Virus record (IMG/VR): IMGVR_UViG_3300042987_002630
Location: 1-56,136 of that record
Source: a virus
Direction: 5' to 3' (one strand)
Length of the DNA stretch: 56,136 nt
The notes below the pieces were generated by a model, which saw only the letters and a list, made by a program, of their open reading frames with translations, had not been told where the DNA came from and made no database searches. Position numbers and translations under genes: made by a program. This document shows, piece by piece, positions 43,209-50,557 of this stretch (its first letter is position 1; every line of letters begins with the position of its first letter).

Positions 43209-44435
43209 ATGACAATCACACCAGAACAGAGACAAAGATTGCAATTGGAAAAGGATGCACTCCTACAAGAAGCTGCTAGCATTAGGTCCCAAGCCCAAGA
43301 GCTCAAATCACAAGGAAGTTCAGCTACCACAGCTGAACAAATGGAGGACATTAACAGCAGGCAAGAATCACTTGTTGCCCGTGTCAAACAAATCAGCTCA
43401 AGGCTCAACGAAATCAATCAACAACTTGCGCAAGAAACATTCCCACCAGCACAAGGTGCACAATTTACTGTAACCAATTACGTGACTTTGCAGGTGTTGG
43501 AAACCAACAACAGCCCCAATTACGGAGACCCCAACAAGGCATTGCAATCGCAAGTGAACGCAGCATATAATACTCCCAGTGTTCAAGCTTCAGGTATTAC
43601 AACTCCCACAGTAAGCACTATTGCCAATCCTGCGGCTGATTTGATGGCTGCTGCCAGATCCAGTTCGCAGATAAGTGCTGAGCAGCTTCTGCAGCTGAAT
43701 GCCAGCTTGGGGTCTCTGTCACAAGTGGGTCAAGTCCCCACCTTGCTCACCAACATGAGCAGTCATGCTCAAAATGTGTTGGACCAACCCACTAGAGTTT
43801 TTGATGCAATCAATTTGACCTTTCAGCCTGACCAAGCTGGCACAGTGGGCAGGTGCCAGACCCTGGGAGGGTTTATTGGCAGCATTCAAGGAGCATTTAA
43901 TGGCACTTTGGGCGCAATCACAGCTGGATTGAACAATATTACCAGCGCACTAGTAGCCGTGCCACAAGCTATTCTTGCAGGATTTACAACTGCCACAAGT
44001 GCTGCCATTGCGGCAATCACCAGTGGTGTTCAACAAGTGATCAACACAACCATCCAAGCAGTTACGCAAGTAACCAGCGGATTGTTCAATGCATTGGGTA
44101 GTGCAGTGACCAGTCTTGTGGATACTGTGGGGCAAGCTGTGGGTACTGTAGCTCAAGCTATCAATTTGGAAATTAAAAATGTAAGCGATGCTCTCAACAG
44201 CATGTTGCAAAATGCCTTTCGACTGGTGGTGCCAAACACAACACCATGTGTGGGCAATATTTTTGCAGCAAGCAATCCCGCCAGCAGCAATTGGACTTTT
44301 CTCACCCCCAGCGGACAGGGTATGAGCATGAGTAACACTGTCAATTATGACAATTTGACTGATTTGCAAAAACAATTGAGAGCAGACACAGCCAAAGCCA
44401 GTGCAAGCATTCAACAATTCAATAGTTTGTTTTGA
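43209..44435 (+). CDS. structural protein with coiled coil and Ala/Thr amphipathic region
   Basis: 408 aa. N-terminal coiled coil (EQRQRLQLEKDALLQEAASI), a beta-like linker, then about 150 residues of weakly hydrophobic Ala/Thr/Val/Ile repeats (GALGAITAGLNNITSALVAVP-like; FTTATSAAIAAITSGV) suggesting an amphipathic helical rod, and a C-terminal coil (DLQKQLRADTAKASASIQQF). No enzyme motif. Probably virion-internal or injected. GGAGTGATAAC precedes the ATG. Last gene before the tmRNA. Confidence 0.6.
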   Translation: MTITPEQRQRLQLEKDALLQEAASIRSQAQELKSQGSSATTAEQMEDINSRQESLVARVKQISSRLNEINQQLAQETFPPAQGAQFTVTNYVTLQVLETNNSPNYGDPNKALQSQVNAAYNTPSVQASGITTPTVSTIANPAADLMAAARSSSQISAEQLLQLNASLGSLSQVGQVPTLLTNMSSHAQNVLDQPTRVFDAINLTFQPDQAGTVGRCQTLGGFIGSIQGAFNGTLGAITAGLNNITSALVAVPQAILAGFTTATSAAIAAITSGVQQVINTTIQAVTQVTSGLFNALGSAVTSLVDTVGQAVGTVAQAINLEIKNVSDALNSMLQNAFRLVVPNTTPCVGNIFAASNPASSNWTFLTPSGQGMSMSNTVNYDNLTDLQKQLRADTAKASASIQQFNSLF

Positions 44436-44443
44436 CTTTTCAT

Positions 44444-44472
44444 TTGACATCCTGATCACATTGTCATAAATT
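44444..44472 (+). promoter_or_regulatory. sigma70 promoter of the tmRNA gene
   Basis: A consensus TTGACA (44444-44449), a 17-bp spacer and TAAATT (44467-44472) predict a start near 44479, at the first hairpin of the tmRNA precursor. Confidence 0.6.
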
Positions 44473-44478
44473 ATATCA

Positions 44479-44846
44479 GTTGCTGTTTGTGTGTGACCAG
44501 TCACACACAAGAAAGTTAGACAAATAAGCTGGACAAGACGGGGTTTTCGAATACCCCCGGCTCCACCAGCAAACACGCGGGAAGCCCAATGTGTCTATAA
44601 ATCGGGCGTAATATGTGTGACACCAGTCCCGTGTGTTTGCTTGTGGGGCCGACAGGGATAGATTGACAGTAGTAAGGTCAAAACTAGGTAATCGGTAAGA
44701 TACGACCGCTCGTAAGAGATTTGTTCATCATTATAATGGCCAACGACAACGTTGCCCTTGCAGTGGCTGCCTAAACAGCATTGCAGCGTGTGGTTCACGT
44801 GGTAACAGAACGAACCCGGAAAGGGCGGCATTGCCGCCCTTTCTGT
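44479..44846 (+). ncRNA. ssrA: two-piece (circularly permuted) tmRNA
   Basis: tmRNA rescues stalled ribosomes and tags the nascent chain for proteolysis. Gene order is permuted: the acceptor piece comes first, ending in a T-arm (GGGG..TTCGAAT..CCCC) and CGGCTCCACCA at 44558-44568. The coding piece follows, starting GGGGCCG at 44645-44651. These two pair as a 7-bp acceptor stem with G3-U70, the alanine identity wobble. The excised spacer (44569-44644) is closed by a 14-bp helix (44569-44582 with 44627-44640). The tag frame GCC-AAC-GAC-AAC...GCT-GCC-TAA (44739-44774) encodes ANDNVALAVAA, with the ANDN start and hydrophobic VAA end of ClpXP-degraded tags. A 5' hairpin (44487-44510) precedes the acceptor piece. 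The T-stem has one irregularity (an extra T or a T/C mismatch). A proteobacterial origin is likely. Confidence 0.9.
44821..44846 (+). terminator. terminator of tmRNA, possibly shared with the convergent gene
   Basis: AAGGGCGGCATTGCCGCCCTTT forms a compact GC-rich hairpin followed by CTGTC. It lies 18 nt from the stop of the convergent minus-strand gene, so it can serve both strands. Confidence 0.75.
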
Positions 44847-44863
44847 CAAAAATGTTTGCCATT

Positions 44864-45664
44864 TCAGTCCTTGGGTGGCAAGTGGTGTGGCAAATGTGGA
44901 TGATTGACCACAATGAATTCACTTTGAAGCGCTCGGTCAGTTATCCAAATAATATCGTGCACGCTCACGCTTTTTGTTCTTATCTGCTTGAGTTTCAATT
45001 TCACTTTGTCCAACAAGTTTTGGCGGTCTTGTTGCATGCTGAGAAATTCTTGCTCTAGATCGTCTCCATCTGTTATATGACTACCATGAGCATCATAAAT
45101 GTCATAATAATATTCATCCACTTGTGGATCATGTGTGGGTGTCTGTGTGCGCACATAGGTGCGTGATTGAAATTTCACCAGTCCTTGGGATTGATATTCA
45201 TCAACAGCTTGAGCTATAGCTTGATCACTTATGGGTTTCAAATTAAGCAGTCTTGTATCTACACCAAGCATTTGTGCAGCCACATACCAATCACTAGTGA
45301 AACTGAGAGTGTTACGGGGTGATTCGCCTACTTCCAGAGGTGGTTGAGCTCTAAACAATAAAATGTGACTGCCATGAGTTCGCTCTAAAATTTCTCTTAT
45401 GGGTGCAAAAGCTCTTGTCAACTGTTGTCTGATTTTTTGGCCCTTGGGGCTGGGATTCAAACTGTAAGCATCTTCCAATTGCCTGCTTTGCATGATACCA
45501 AAGTCTACCCCTGCTTGTGCTGCTCCAGGGAGCATGCCCACAAATAGATTGATTGCCTGAGCGGCAGGATCCTTCAGCTGATGATCGGCTTGCAGAACCT
45601 GTTGAGCAATCCCCAGTTGTTTTAAATTAGCACCCCCAGGGGCTTTCAGATCTTGAATTTTCAT
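44864..45664 (-). CDS. putative ADP-ribosyltransferase
   Basis: 266 aa from MKIQDLKAPG (ATG 45664), which follows a CTAAATATTAAT late-type promoter; the frame extends to 45694. The three motifs of the R-S-E transferase family can be read in order: Arg in HILLFRAQPP (about residue 100), the aromatic-Thr-Ser motif in NTLSFTSDWYVAAQML, and Q-x-E in ALQSEFIVVN near the C-terminus. T4 uses three such enzymes (Alt, ModA, ModB) on host RNA polymerase and ribosomal proteins. The N-terminal 90 residues are helical, with no signal peptide. Late expression would suit a packaged, co-injected enzyme like Alt. The family call is inference from motifs only. Confidence 0.5.
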   Translation of the reverse strand: MKIQDLKAPGGANLKQLGIAQQVLQADHQLKDPAAQAINLFVGMLPGAAQAGVDFGIMQSRQLEDAYSLNPSPKGQKIRQQLTRAFAPIREILERTHGSHILLFRAQPPLEVGESPRNTLSFTSDWYVAAQMLGVDTRLLNLKPISDQAIAQAVDEYQSQGLVKFQSRTYVRTQTPTHDPQVDEYYYDIYDAHGSHITDGDDLEQEFLSMQQDRQNLLDKVKLKLKQIRTKSVSVHDIIWITDRALQSEFIVVNHPHLPHHLPPKD

Positions 45665-45682
45665 ATTAATATTTAGGTTTGG

Positions 45683-45711
45683 TTGATTTGTCAACTGAAA
45701 ACTGTTAGAAT
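45683..45711 (+). promoter_or_regulatory. sigma70-like promoter of the BI-1 gene
   Basis: TTGATT (45683-45688), a 17-bp spacer and TAGAAT (45706-45711) upstream of AGGAGG and ATG 45736. Confidence 0.55.
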
Positions 45712-45735
45712 CATGTGTTGATTAGGAGGTCTCGC

Positions 45736-46449
45736 ATGTTGGATAATAGTTCAGTTGTGTATGTGACAGCTCACAACAATCCACAGGTGATGGATGGTTT
45801 GAGATTGTTCATGCGTTCAGTTTACAATCAGATGGTTGCTGCCTTGGCTATAAGTGGAGTCAGTGCTTGGTTGACCATGATAATCCTGGGCCCTTGGCTC
45901 AGTGGGTGGTTTGCCTTGCTTTTGGCTTTGGTTCCATTGCCATTTGTGTTTGTTCTCAGTTATGGCATATATAATTTTCAATACAATACAGCCAAACTTT
46001 TGTTTGTACTTTTTGCCATCAGCATGGGAATGAGCATGAGTTTGTTGTTCCTGATGTTTACAGCAGAAAGCATTGTTGTGGTATTTTTTATCACTGCTGC
46101 CACGTTTGCAAGTGCCAGTATTGTGGGATACACCACAAAACGTGATCTCAGCGGCTGGGGAAATTTTCTCATCATGGGGTTGGTGGGAATTTTGATTGCC
46201 AGCATTGTTAACATTTGGTTGATGAGCAGCATGCTGAGTTTTGTAGTCAGTGTGTTGGCAGTGTTGATTTTTACTGCACTCACTGCATGGGACACACAAA
46301 ACCTCAAAAACGATTATTTGACCAATGGAGATGTGTTGGGTTATGACAGCCCTGAACGCAGTGCCTTGTATGGCGCACTCAGCTTGTATCTCAATTTTGT
46401 GAACATTTTCCAGGCGTTGTTGAGTCTACTGGGGGATAGAGACGATTGA
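45736..46449 (+). CDS. Bax inhibitor-1/YccA-family membrane protein
   Basis: 237 aa from ATG 45736 (AGGAGG 7 nt upstream; the frame opens earlier at a GTG without a ribosome site). It has a short cytoplasmic N-terminus, then about seven hydrophobic segments, including MVAALAISGVSAWLTMIILG, ISMGMSMSLLFLMFTAESIV, LIMGLVGILIASIVNIWLM and FVVSVLAVLIFTALTAWDTQ. It ends in YGALSLYLNFVNIFQALLSLLGDRDD, the conserved BI-1 C-terminus. E. coli YccA of this family binds and inhibits the membrane protease FtsH. A phage copy may protect phage proteins from FtsH, or affect calcium or pH homeostasis. Own promoter and terminator. Confidence 0.88.
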   Translation: MLDNSSVVYVTAHNNPQVMDGLRLFMRSVYNQMVAALAISGVSAWLTMIILGPWLSGWFALLLALVPLPFVFVLSYGIYNFQYNTAKLLFVLFAISMGMSMSLLFLMFTAESIVVVFFITAATFASASIVGYTTKRDLSGWGNFLIMGLVGILIASIVNIWLMSSMLSFVVSVLAVLIFTALTAWDTQNLKNDYLTNGDVLGYDSPERSALYGALSLYLNFVNIFQALLSLLGDRDD

Positions 46450-46475
46450 ATTTTGAACACGTGAACCACCACCCA

Positions 46476-46498
46476 GGGCGGACTGTGTCCGCCCTTTT
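46476..46498 (+). terminator. intrinsic terminator after the BI-1 gene
   Basis: GGGCGGAC / GTCCGCCC stem, TGT loop, then TTTTG. Confidence 0.85.
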
Positions 46499-46502
46499 GC
46501 TG

Positions 46503-46531
46503 TTGACGCACACAACAAACTCTCCTACACT
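46503..46531 (+). promoter_or_regulatory. sigma70-like promoter of topoisomerase large subunit
   Basis: TTGACG (46503-46508), a 17-bp spacer and TACACT (46526-46531) lie directly after the BI-1 terminator, 26 nt before the gene. Confidence 0.6.
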
Positions 46532-46557
46532 CTTAACATCAATTACAAGAATATCAC

Positions 46558-48441
46558 ATGGCCAAAGATCAAATTCGTAAATTAAGTGATGGTGCTCATA
46601 TCCGTTTGAGAACGGAGATGTATTTGGGCAGCCGTAGCCCACACACACAAATTGTCATCAATTGGGACGGCAGCCGACTGGCTCCTCAAGAGGTCACCTG
46701 GGTGCCCGCAATTTATACAGCATTCAGGGAAATCCTGGACAACAGTTTGGATGAGTTGTTGGGTCATGGGCATGGAAACCGTATTGATATCGATTATGAT
46801 ATACAAACATGTACCTTCAAGGTTCGCGACAACGGCAGAGGCATTCCTTTGGATTGGGATGAACAAGAAAAAATGCACAAAGCCACTATGGTTTTGGTAA
46901 GCCCTCGAGCTGGTAGAAATTTTGATGAACGGGAAGTGGTACGTGGTACAAATGGTATTGGTGCAAGTGCCACCATTCACACCAGCAGCCAGGCTCATGT
47001 GACAGTTTGGCGAAATGGGGAAAAATTTCAACAAACTTTCCAAGAACCCACTGCTGTACTGCCTGATCTGCAAATCAGTAAACCCAAGATTACCAAAATC
47101 ACTAGTGACAAAAGTGGCACAGAGATTGAGTTCACACCCAGCCAGCAAGTTTTCAAAACTCTCACACTGCCTGTGGATTTTATACGTGCGAGAATAACAG
47201 AAGTGGCTGCCAATCATCCGCAGGTCAAGTTTTATTTCAATGGTGAAAAAATCTCAGTCAAGGCCACCCTGGACAAAACATTTTTTGAACATGTGGATTT
47301 CGTCAAAGTAGCAGTCAACCAAGACAAATTTGAGAGCGTGTTTTATCTTGTTCCTCAATTTGCTGAGGAAGGTGAATTTGTTCACAGCACTGTGAACGAT
47401 ATTCCTGCATTCAATGGCGGCAATCACATTGATGTGTTCAAGAGAACATTTTTTGGCAACCTGCTCAAGACTCTGGAAAGAGAAAGCAAGCGTAGAGGAT
47501 TGGTGCCCAATCGTAGCGATGTAAGCGAAGGCATTTTGGTTTACAATGTGACCACCATGCATGCTCCCAATTTTGACAGCCAGAGCAAAACTCGTTTGAT
47601 CAACGAGGAAGTGGAAACTCATGTGCGAGCAACCCTGGATGATGAAAAACTTTACAAACGCATCATCAAGGAGCACAAATCATGGATTGATCATATCTAT
47701 GCACGATGTGCTGCAAGGACCCAAAAGAAGGATGATGCAGAAACTGCCAAGCTGGCACGCAAAGTTTTGAGAAACAAGGTACCCAAACTCATGGATGCCA
47801 CTGGCAAAGATCGCACCAAATGTATATTGCTTTTAACGGAAGGCGATAGCGCTATTAGCATGGCATCAGCAGTGAGAGATCCAGAAGTGCATGGTGGATT
47901 GCCTTTGCGGGGCAAGATTCTCAATGTGCGAGGAGAAACCAACAAAACAATCTTGGACAACCAGATTTGCCAGGATATCATGAGCAGTATTGGGCTAGTG
48001 TTGGCACAAAAAGTAGATAGGAATCAATTACGTTATGGGCAAGTATGGATCACTTGTGATGCTGATACTGATGGTGCCAACATCATGGCGCTGCTGACCA
48101 ATTTCTTCTATCTACACTGGCCTGAATTGTTTGACATCAACCAACCACCATTCTTCTTGGTGTTCAGCACACCATTTATTATCCAAGAAGACAAAAAGAA
48201 ACATCGTCACTATTGGTACAGCGATGATTGGCAAAACTATAATGGTGATGATTGGTCTGGCTGCCCCAAACCCACTCGCGCCAAAGGTTTGGGTAGTTTG
48301 GAGGAAGTGGACTGGGTCAACAGCTTGGCCAAGCCTAGGTTGATCCCCCTGTTGGACGATGGTCAAATGAGCGATACACTGGACCTACTTTTTAACAAAA
48401 CTCGCGCTGATGCACGCAAAGAATGGATGGCTCTGCATTAA
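46558..48441 (+). CDS. gp39: type II topoisomerase large subunit (gp39+gp60 fused)
   Basis: 627 aa. GyrB/ParE-like ATPase: REILDNSLDELLG (motif I, Glu/Asn), VRDNGRGIPLDW (motif II, Bergerat fold), GTNGIGAS (ATP lid). Transducer domain, then the TOPRIM half: LLLTEGDSAISMASA and WITCDADTDGANI (acidic triad). In T4 these halves are separate genes 39 and 60 with a translational bypass in 60; here they are one normal reading frame, as in most other T4-like phages. Acts with gp52 to relax DNA and help start replication. Complete, with its own promoter and terminator. Confidence 0.93.
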   Translation: MAKDQIRKLSDGAHIRLRTEMYLGSRSPHTQIVINWDGSRLAPQEVTWVPAIYTAFREILDNSLDELLGHGHGNRIDIDYDIQTCTFKVRDNGRGIPLDWDEQEKMHKATMVLVSPRAGRNFDEREVVRGTNGIGASATIHTSSQAHVTVWRNGEKFQQTFQEPTAVLPDLQISKPKITKITSDKSGTEIEFTPSQQVFKTLTLPVDFIRARITEVAANHPQVKFYFNGEKISVKATLDKTFFEHVDFVKVAVNQDKFESVFYLVPQFAEEGEFVHSTVNDIPAFNGGNHIDVFKRTFFGNLLKTLERESKRRGLVPNRSDVSEGILVYNVTTMHAPNFDSQSKTRLINEEVETHVRATLDDEKLYKRIIKEHKSWIDHIYARCAARTQKKDDAETAKLARKVLRNKVPKLMDATGKDRTKCILLLTEGDSAISMASAVRDPEVHGGLPLRGKILNVRGETNKTILDNQICQDIMSSIGLVLAQKVDRNQLRYGQVWITCDADTDGANIMALLTNFFYLHWPELFDINQPPFFLVFSTPFIIQEDKKKHRHYWYSDDWQNYNGDDWSGCPKPTRAKGLGSLEEVDWVNSLAKPRLIPLLDDGQMSDTLDLLFNKTRADARKEWMALH

Positions 48442-48447
48442 CCTATC

Positions 48448-48475
48448 ATGGAGAAGACTTCTTTTTCTTCTCCAT
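48448..48475 (+). terminator. intrinsic terminator after gp39
   Basis: ATGGAGAAGA / TCTTCTCCAT stem with CTTCTTTT loop, followed by AGTTTCCTTTCTCTTTG, 6 nt after the stop. Confidence 0.75.
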
Positions 48476-48585
48476 AGTTTCCTTTCTCTTTGCGGCTATT
48501 TCTGCTTTTTTATCCGTGAATATAATGCAATCTTTCTACTATAGAGCCGTCGGGTTCTGACCAACCATGGACGGCAAGCCTAACG

Positions 48586-48614
48586 TTGTGTTAGCCGTTT
48601 ATTTAGTCTATAAT
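48586..48614 (+). promoter_or_regulatory. sigma70-like promoter of gp52
   Basis: TTGTGT (48586-48591), a 17-bp spacer and a perfect TATAAT (48609-48614). The -35 overlaps a CTAAC/GTTAG hairpin (48580-48594), preceded by another hairpin, GCCGTC/GACGGC (48546-48575); both could bind a regulator or be part of a terminator region. Confidence 0.6.
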
Positions 48615-48629
48615 GATTAATACCAAGAA

Positions 48630-50048
48630 ATGGATGACAATCTAATGGCAAAACAAGCAAGCAAGACAACCACACAAACACAGGCAACAGTTGTCCCTCA
48701 GATTGTCTCCACTGTAAGTAGTGACTTTATCAAAACCAGCAGTAGAGAATATGCCATATATACTGCACAGAATAGAGCAATCCCTAGTATCTGTGACGGA
48801 TTGAAAGACGGGCAACGCAAAGCAATTTGGGGAATTCGCAATCTCAAAGAGAAGATCAAGGTGATCAGTCTCTCAGGTTCGATTATAGCCGAGGGTTGGT
48901 TCTTACACGGTGATGTGAGTGCCAGCGATACCATCAGCAGATTGGCAGCACCCTATCTCAACAATGTAACATTACTGGAAGGCGTGGGTGCATTTGGCAC
49001 CAGAGTCACACCAGACGGGTGGGGTGCTCCACGTTACACGTATGTGAAAAAGAACAAGGCCACTCAGGCTTTGCTTTATCCTGACTTGGATATTGTGCCA
49101 CTCAAGCCCAATTATGACGGTAGTGTCATGGAACCCTGCAACTTTTTGCCCTTGATTCCTCTAGTGCTGCTGAATGGCATCAGCGGCATTGCTGTGGGTT
49201 GGAGTACAGACATCCTACCTCACAGTCTCCAGGACATTGTCTCAGCGACCATCGCTGCCATTGATAACAAACCCATCCCCAAAATCCTACCCAAATTTGA
49301 TTGCATGAATGTGCAAACAAAAGATCTGGGCGACAACAGTTATGAGTTTTCTGGCAGAGCAACTGTGGAAAGTGCCACTACTGTACGTGTAACCGAACTA
49401 CCACCTGACCTATCCTTGGAACGATTCAAGGCTCGCTTGAACACCATGGAAGATGAGGGATTGATAAACACTTACACAGATCGTAGCACAAAAACAATTG
49501 ATGTGGAAATCCGCTTCAAAAGGGGATCAATTGACAACTGGCAAGAACAGGATGCTATCAACTTCCTCAAGCTCAAAAGCAAGGCCAGTGAACGTTTTGT
49601 TGTGTTGGATTTCAACAACAGCAGCATCAGGCAATATGAGAATACTGAAGACCTAGTCAAAAGCTTTGTGGAATGGCGACTGGGTTGGTTCACAGTTCGA
49701 TTCCAAAAACAGATTGCAGACTTGACAAAAGAGTTGAATTTTGCATGCGGTGTAAAAGCATGTGTGGACAAAGGCTTGCCCAAATTCCTGCCCATTGCCC
49801 CCAACAAAAGTAGTGTGGAAGATCAAGTGCGCAAAATTTGCACCAAGATCAAGTTGGATGACAGCCAGATCGAACGTTTGGTGAGCTTTCCCAGCTATCG
49901 TTGGGCACAAGACAGTGTCTCCAAGATCGAACAGGAGATTGTGGATTTGGGCAACCAAATTGTTGCCTTGGAAGACATTTTGAATGATCCCAAGCAGATC
50001 AAATCAATTTACAAACAAGAAGTACAAGCACTTTTGAAGTTGTGTTAG
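48630..50048 (+). CDS. gp52: type II topoisomerase medium subunit
   Basis: 472 aa (T4 gp52 442). GyrA/ParC-like cleavage subunit: SREYAIYTAQNRAIPSICDG, LKDGQRKAIWGI, GDVSASDTISRLAAPYLNNV, and the catalytic tyrosine in WGAPRYTYV, with GAFGTR ahead. Tower and coiled-coil regions follow, ending at about the length of T4 gp52, with no C-terminal DNA-wrapping barrel. Start at 48630 (AAGAA upstream); ATG 48645 is an alternative. The N-terminal 20 residues are Thr/Gln-rich and probably disordered. Confidence 0.93.
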   Translation: MDDNLMAKQASKTTTQTQATVVPQIVSTVSSDFIKTSSREYAIYTAQNRAIPSICDGLKDGQRKAIWGIRNLKEKIKVISLSGSIIAEGWFLHGDVSASDTISRLAAPYLNNVTLLEGVGAFGTRVTPDGWGAPRYTYVKKNKATQALLYPDLDIVPLKPNYDGSVMEPCNFLPLIPLVLLNGISGIAVGWSTDILPHSLQDIVSATIAAIDNKPIPKILPKFDCMNVQTKDLGDNSYEFSGRATVESATTVRVTELPPDLSLERFKARLNTMEDEGLINTYTDRSTKTIDVEIRFKRGSIDNWQEQDAINFLKLKSKASERFVVLDFNNSSIRQYENTEDLVKSFVEWRLGWFTVRFQKQIADLTKELNFACGVKACVDKGLPKFLPIAPNKSSVEDQVRKICTKIKLDDSQIERLVSFPSYRWAQDSVSKIEQEIVDLGNQIVALEDILNDPKQIKSIYKQEVQALLKLC

Positions 50049-50180
50049 TGCATGTTCTCTCAGATGTGGAAGAGTTGTTACACATATATACCTTGCATTT
50101 TTTGCATAGATCATTGTAAGCTATACATTTTTTGCATACCTGTGTAAGCAGCTTTCTGTATTATCTCTTGGGTATTCATG

Positions 50181-50209
50181 TTGCAACGCAGCATATATAG
50201 TGTATTATA
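50181..50209 (+). promoter_or_regulatory. sigma70-like promoter of the small-gene pair
   Basis: TTGCAA (50181-50186), a 17-bp spacer and ATTATA (50204-50209), followed by AAGGAGG and ATG 50228. The rest of 50049-50180 carries two TTTTTTGCAT repeats (about 50097 and 50129) and no gene. Confidence 0.5.
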
Positions 50210-50227
50210 TACGCAAGGAGGTATATT

Positions 50228-50350
50228 ATGTTCAAAAAATTATGTAGCACACTTATTGCATGTGTACAAGTTTTAAACGAAGCTCGTGCACTACAATACA
50301 CGCTAATGCACGAATATCGGAATCCCAACACTAAGGAGAACACAAAATGA
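50228..50350 (+). CDS. small protein (40 aa), first of a coupled pair
   Basis: MFKKLCSTLIACVQVLNEAR begins a 40-aa basic product with an excellent ribosome site (AAGGAGG, 7 nt). The stop overlaps the next ATG as ATGA. Not recognised; its length and arrangement are those of small early host-takeover proteins. Confidence 0.65.
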   Translation: MFKKLCSTLIACVQVLNEARALQYTLMHEYRNPNTKENTK

Positions 50351-50526
50351 AATTCTGGAATAGCCTTGAACAATGGGTTAGGGCATGGACTCAAACTTGT
50401 GAAGAGAGATATCTCAACCAATCTTGTGATATTAGTGATCTTGAGCAACGTATGCGCAATATCGAATACAGTCGTTGGCAACAACGCAATGGCAATGGTA
50501 GATTTGATCATAGATTCATCCTTTGA
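50347..50526 (+). CDS. DUF3563-like small protein (59 aa)
   Basis: MKFWNSLEQWVRAWTQTCEE start, then ERYLNQSCDISDLEQRMRNIE, which matches the (R/E)RYLxxSxDxxDLExRMRxLE core of the small DUF3563 proteins found mainly in beta- and alpha-proteobacteria. Function of that family is unknown. It was probably acquired from the host, and so hints at host taxonomy. AGGAG lies 8 nt before the ATG. Expressed from the sigma70-like promoter upstream, hence probably early. Confidence 0.65.
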   Translation: MKFWNSLEQWVRAWTQTCEERYLNQSCDISDLEQRMRNIEYSRWQQRNGNGRFDHRFIL

Positions 50527-50557
50527 CATTTTTGTTCTAATAGGCTAGATTGATCAT

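Noticed and set aside
44595-44849. 84-codon minus-strand ORF across the tmRNA.
   Set aside because: It lies wholly inside the structured tmRNA gene, has no ribosome site, and the helices and tag frame explain the sequence.
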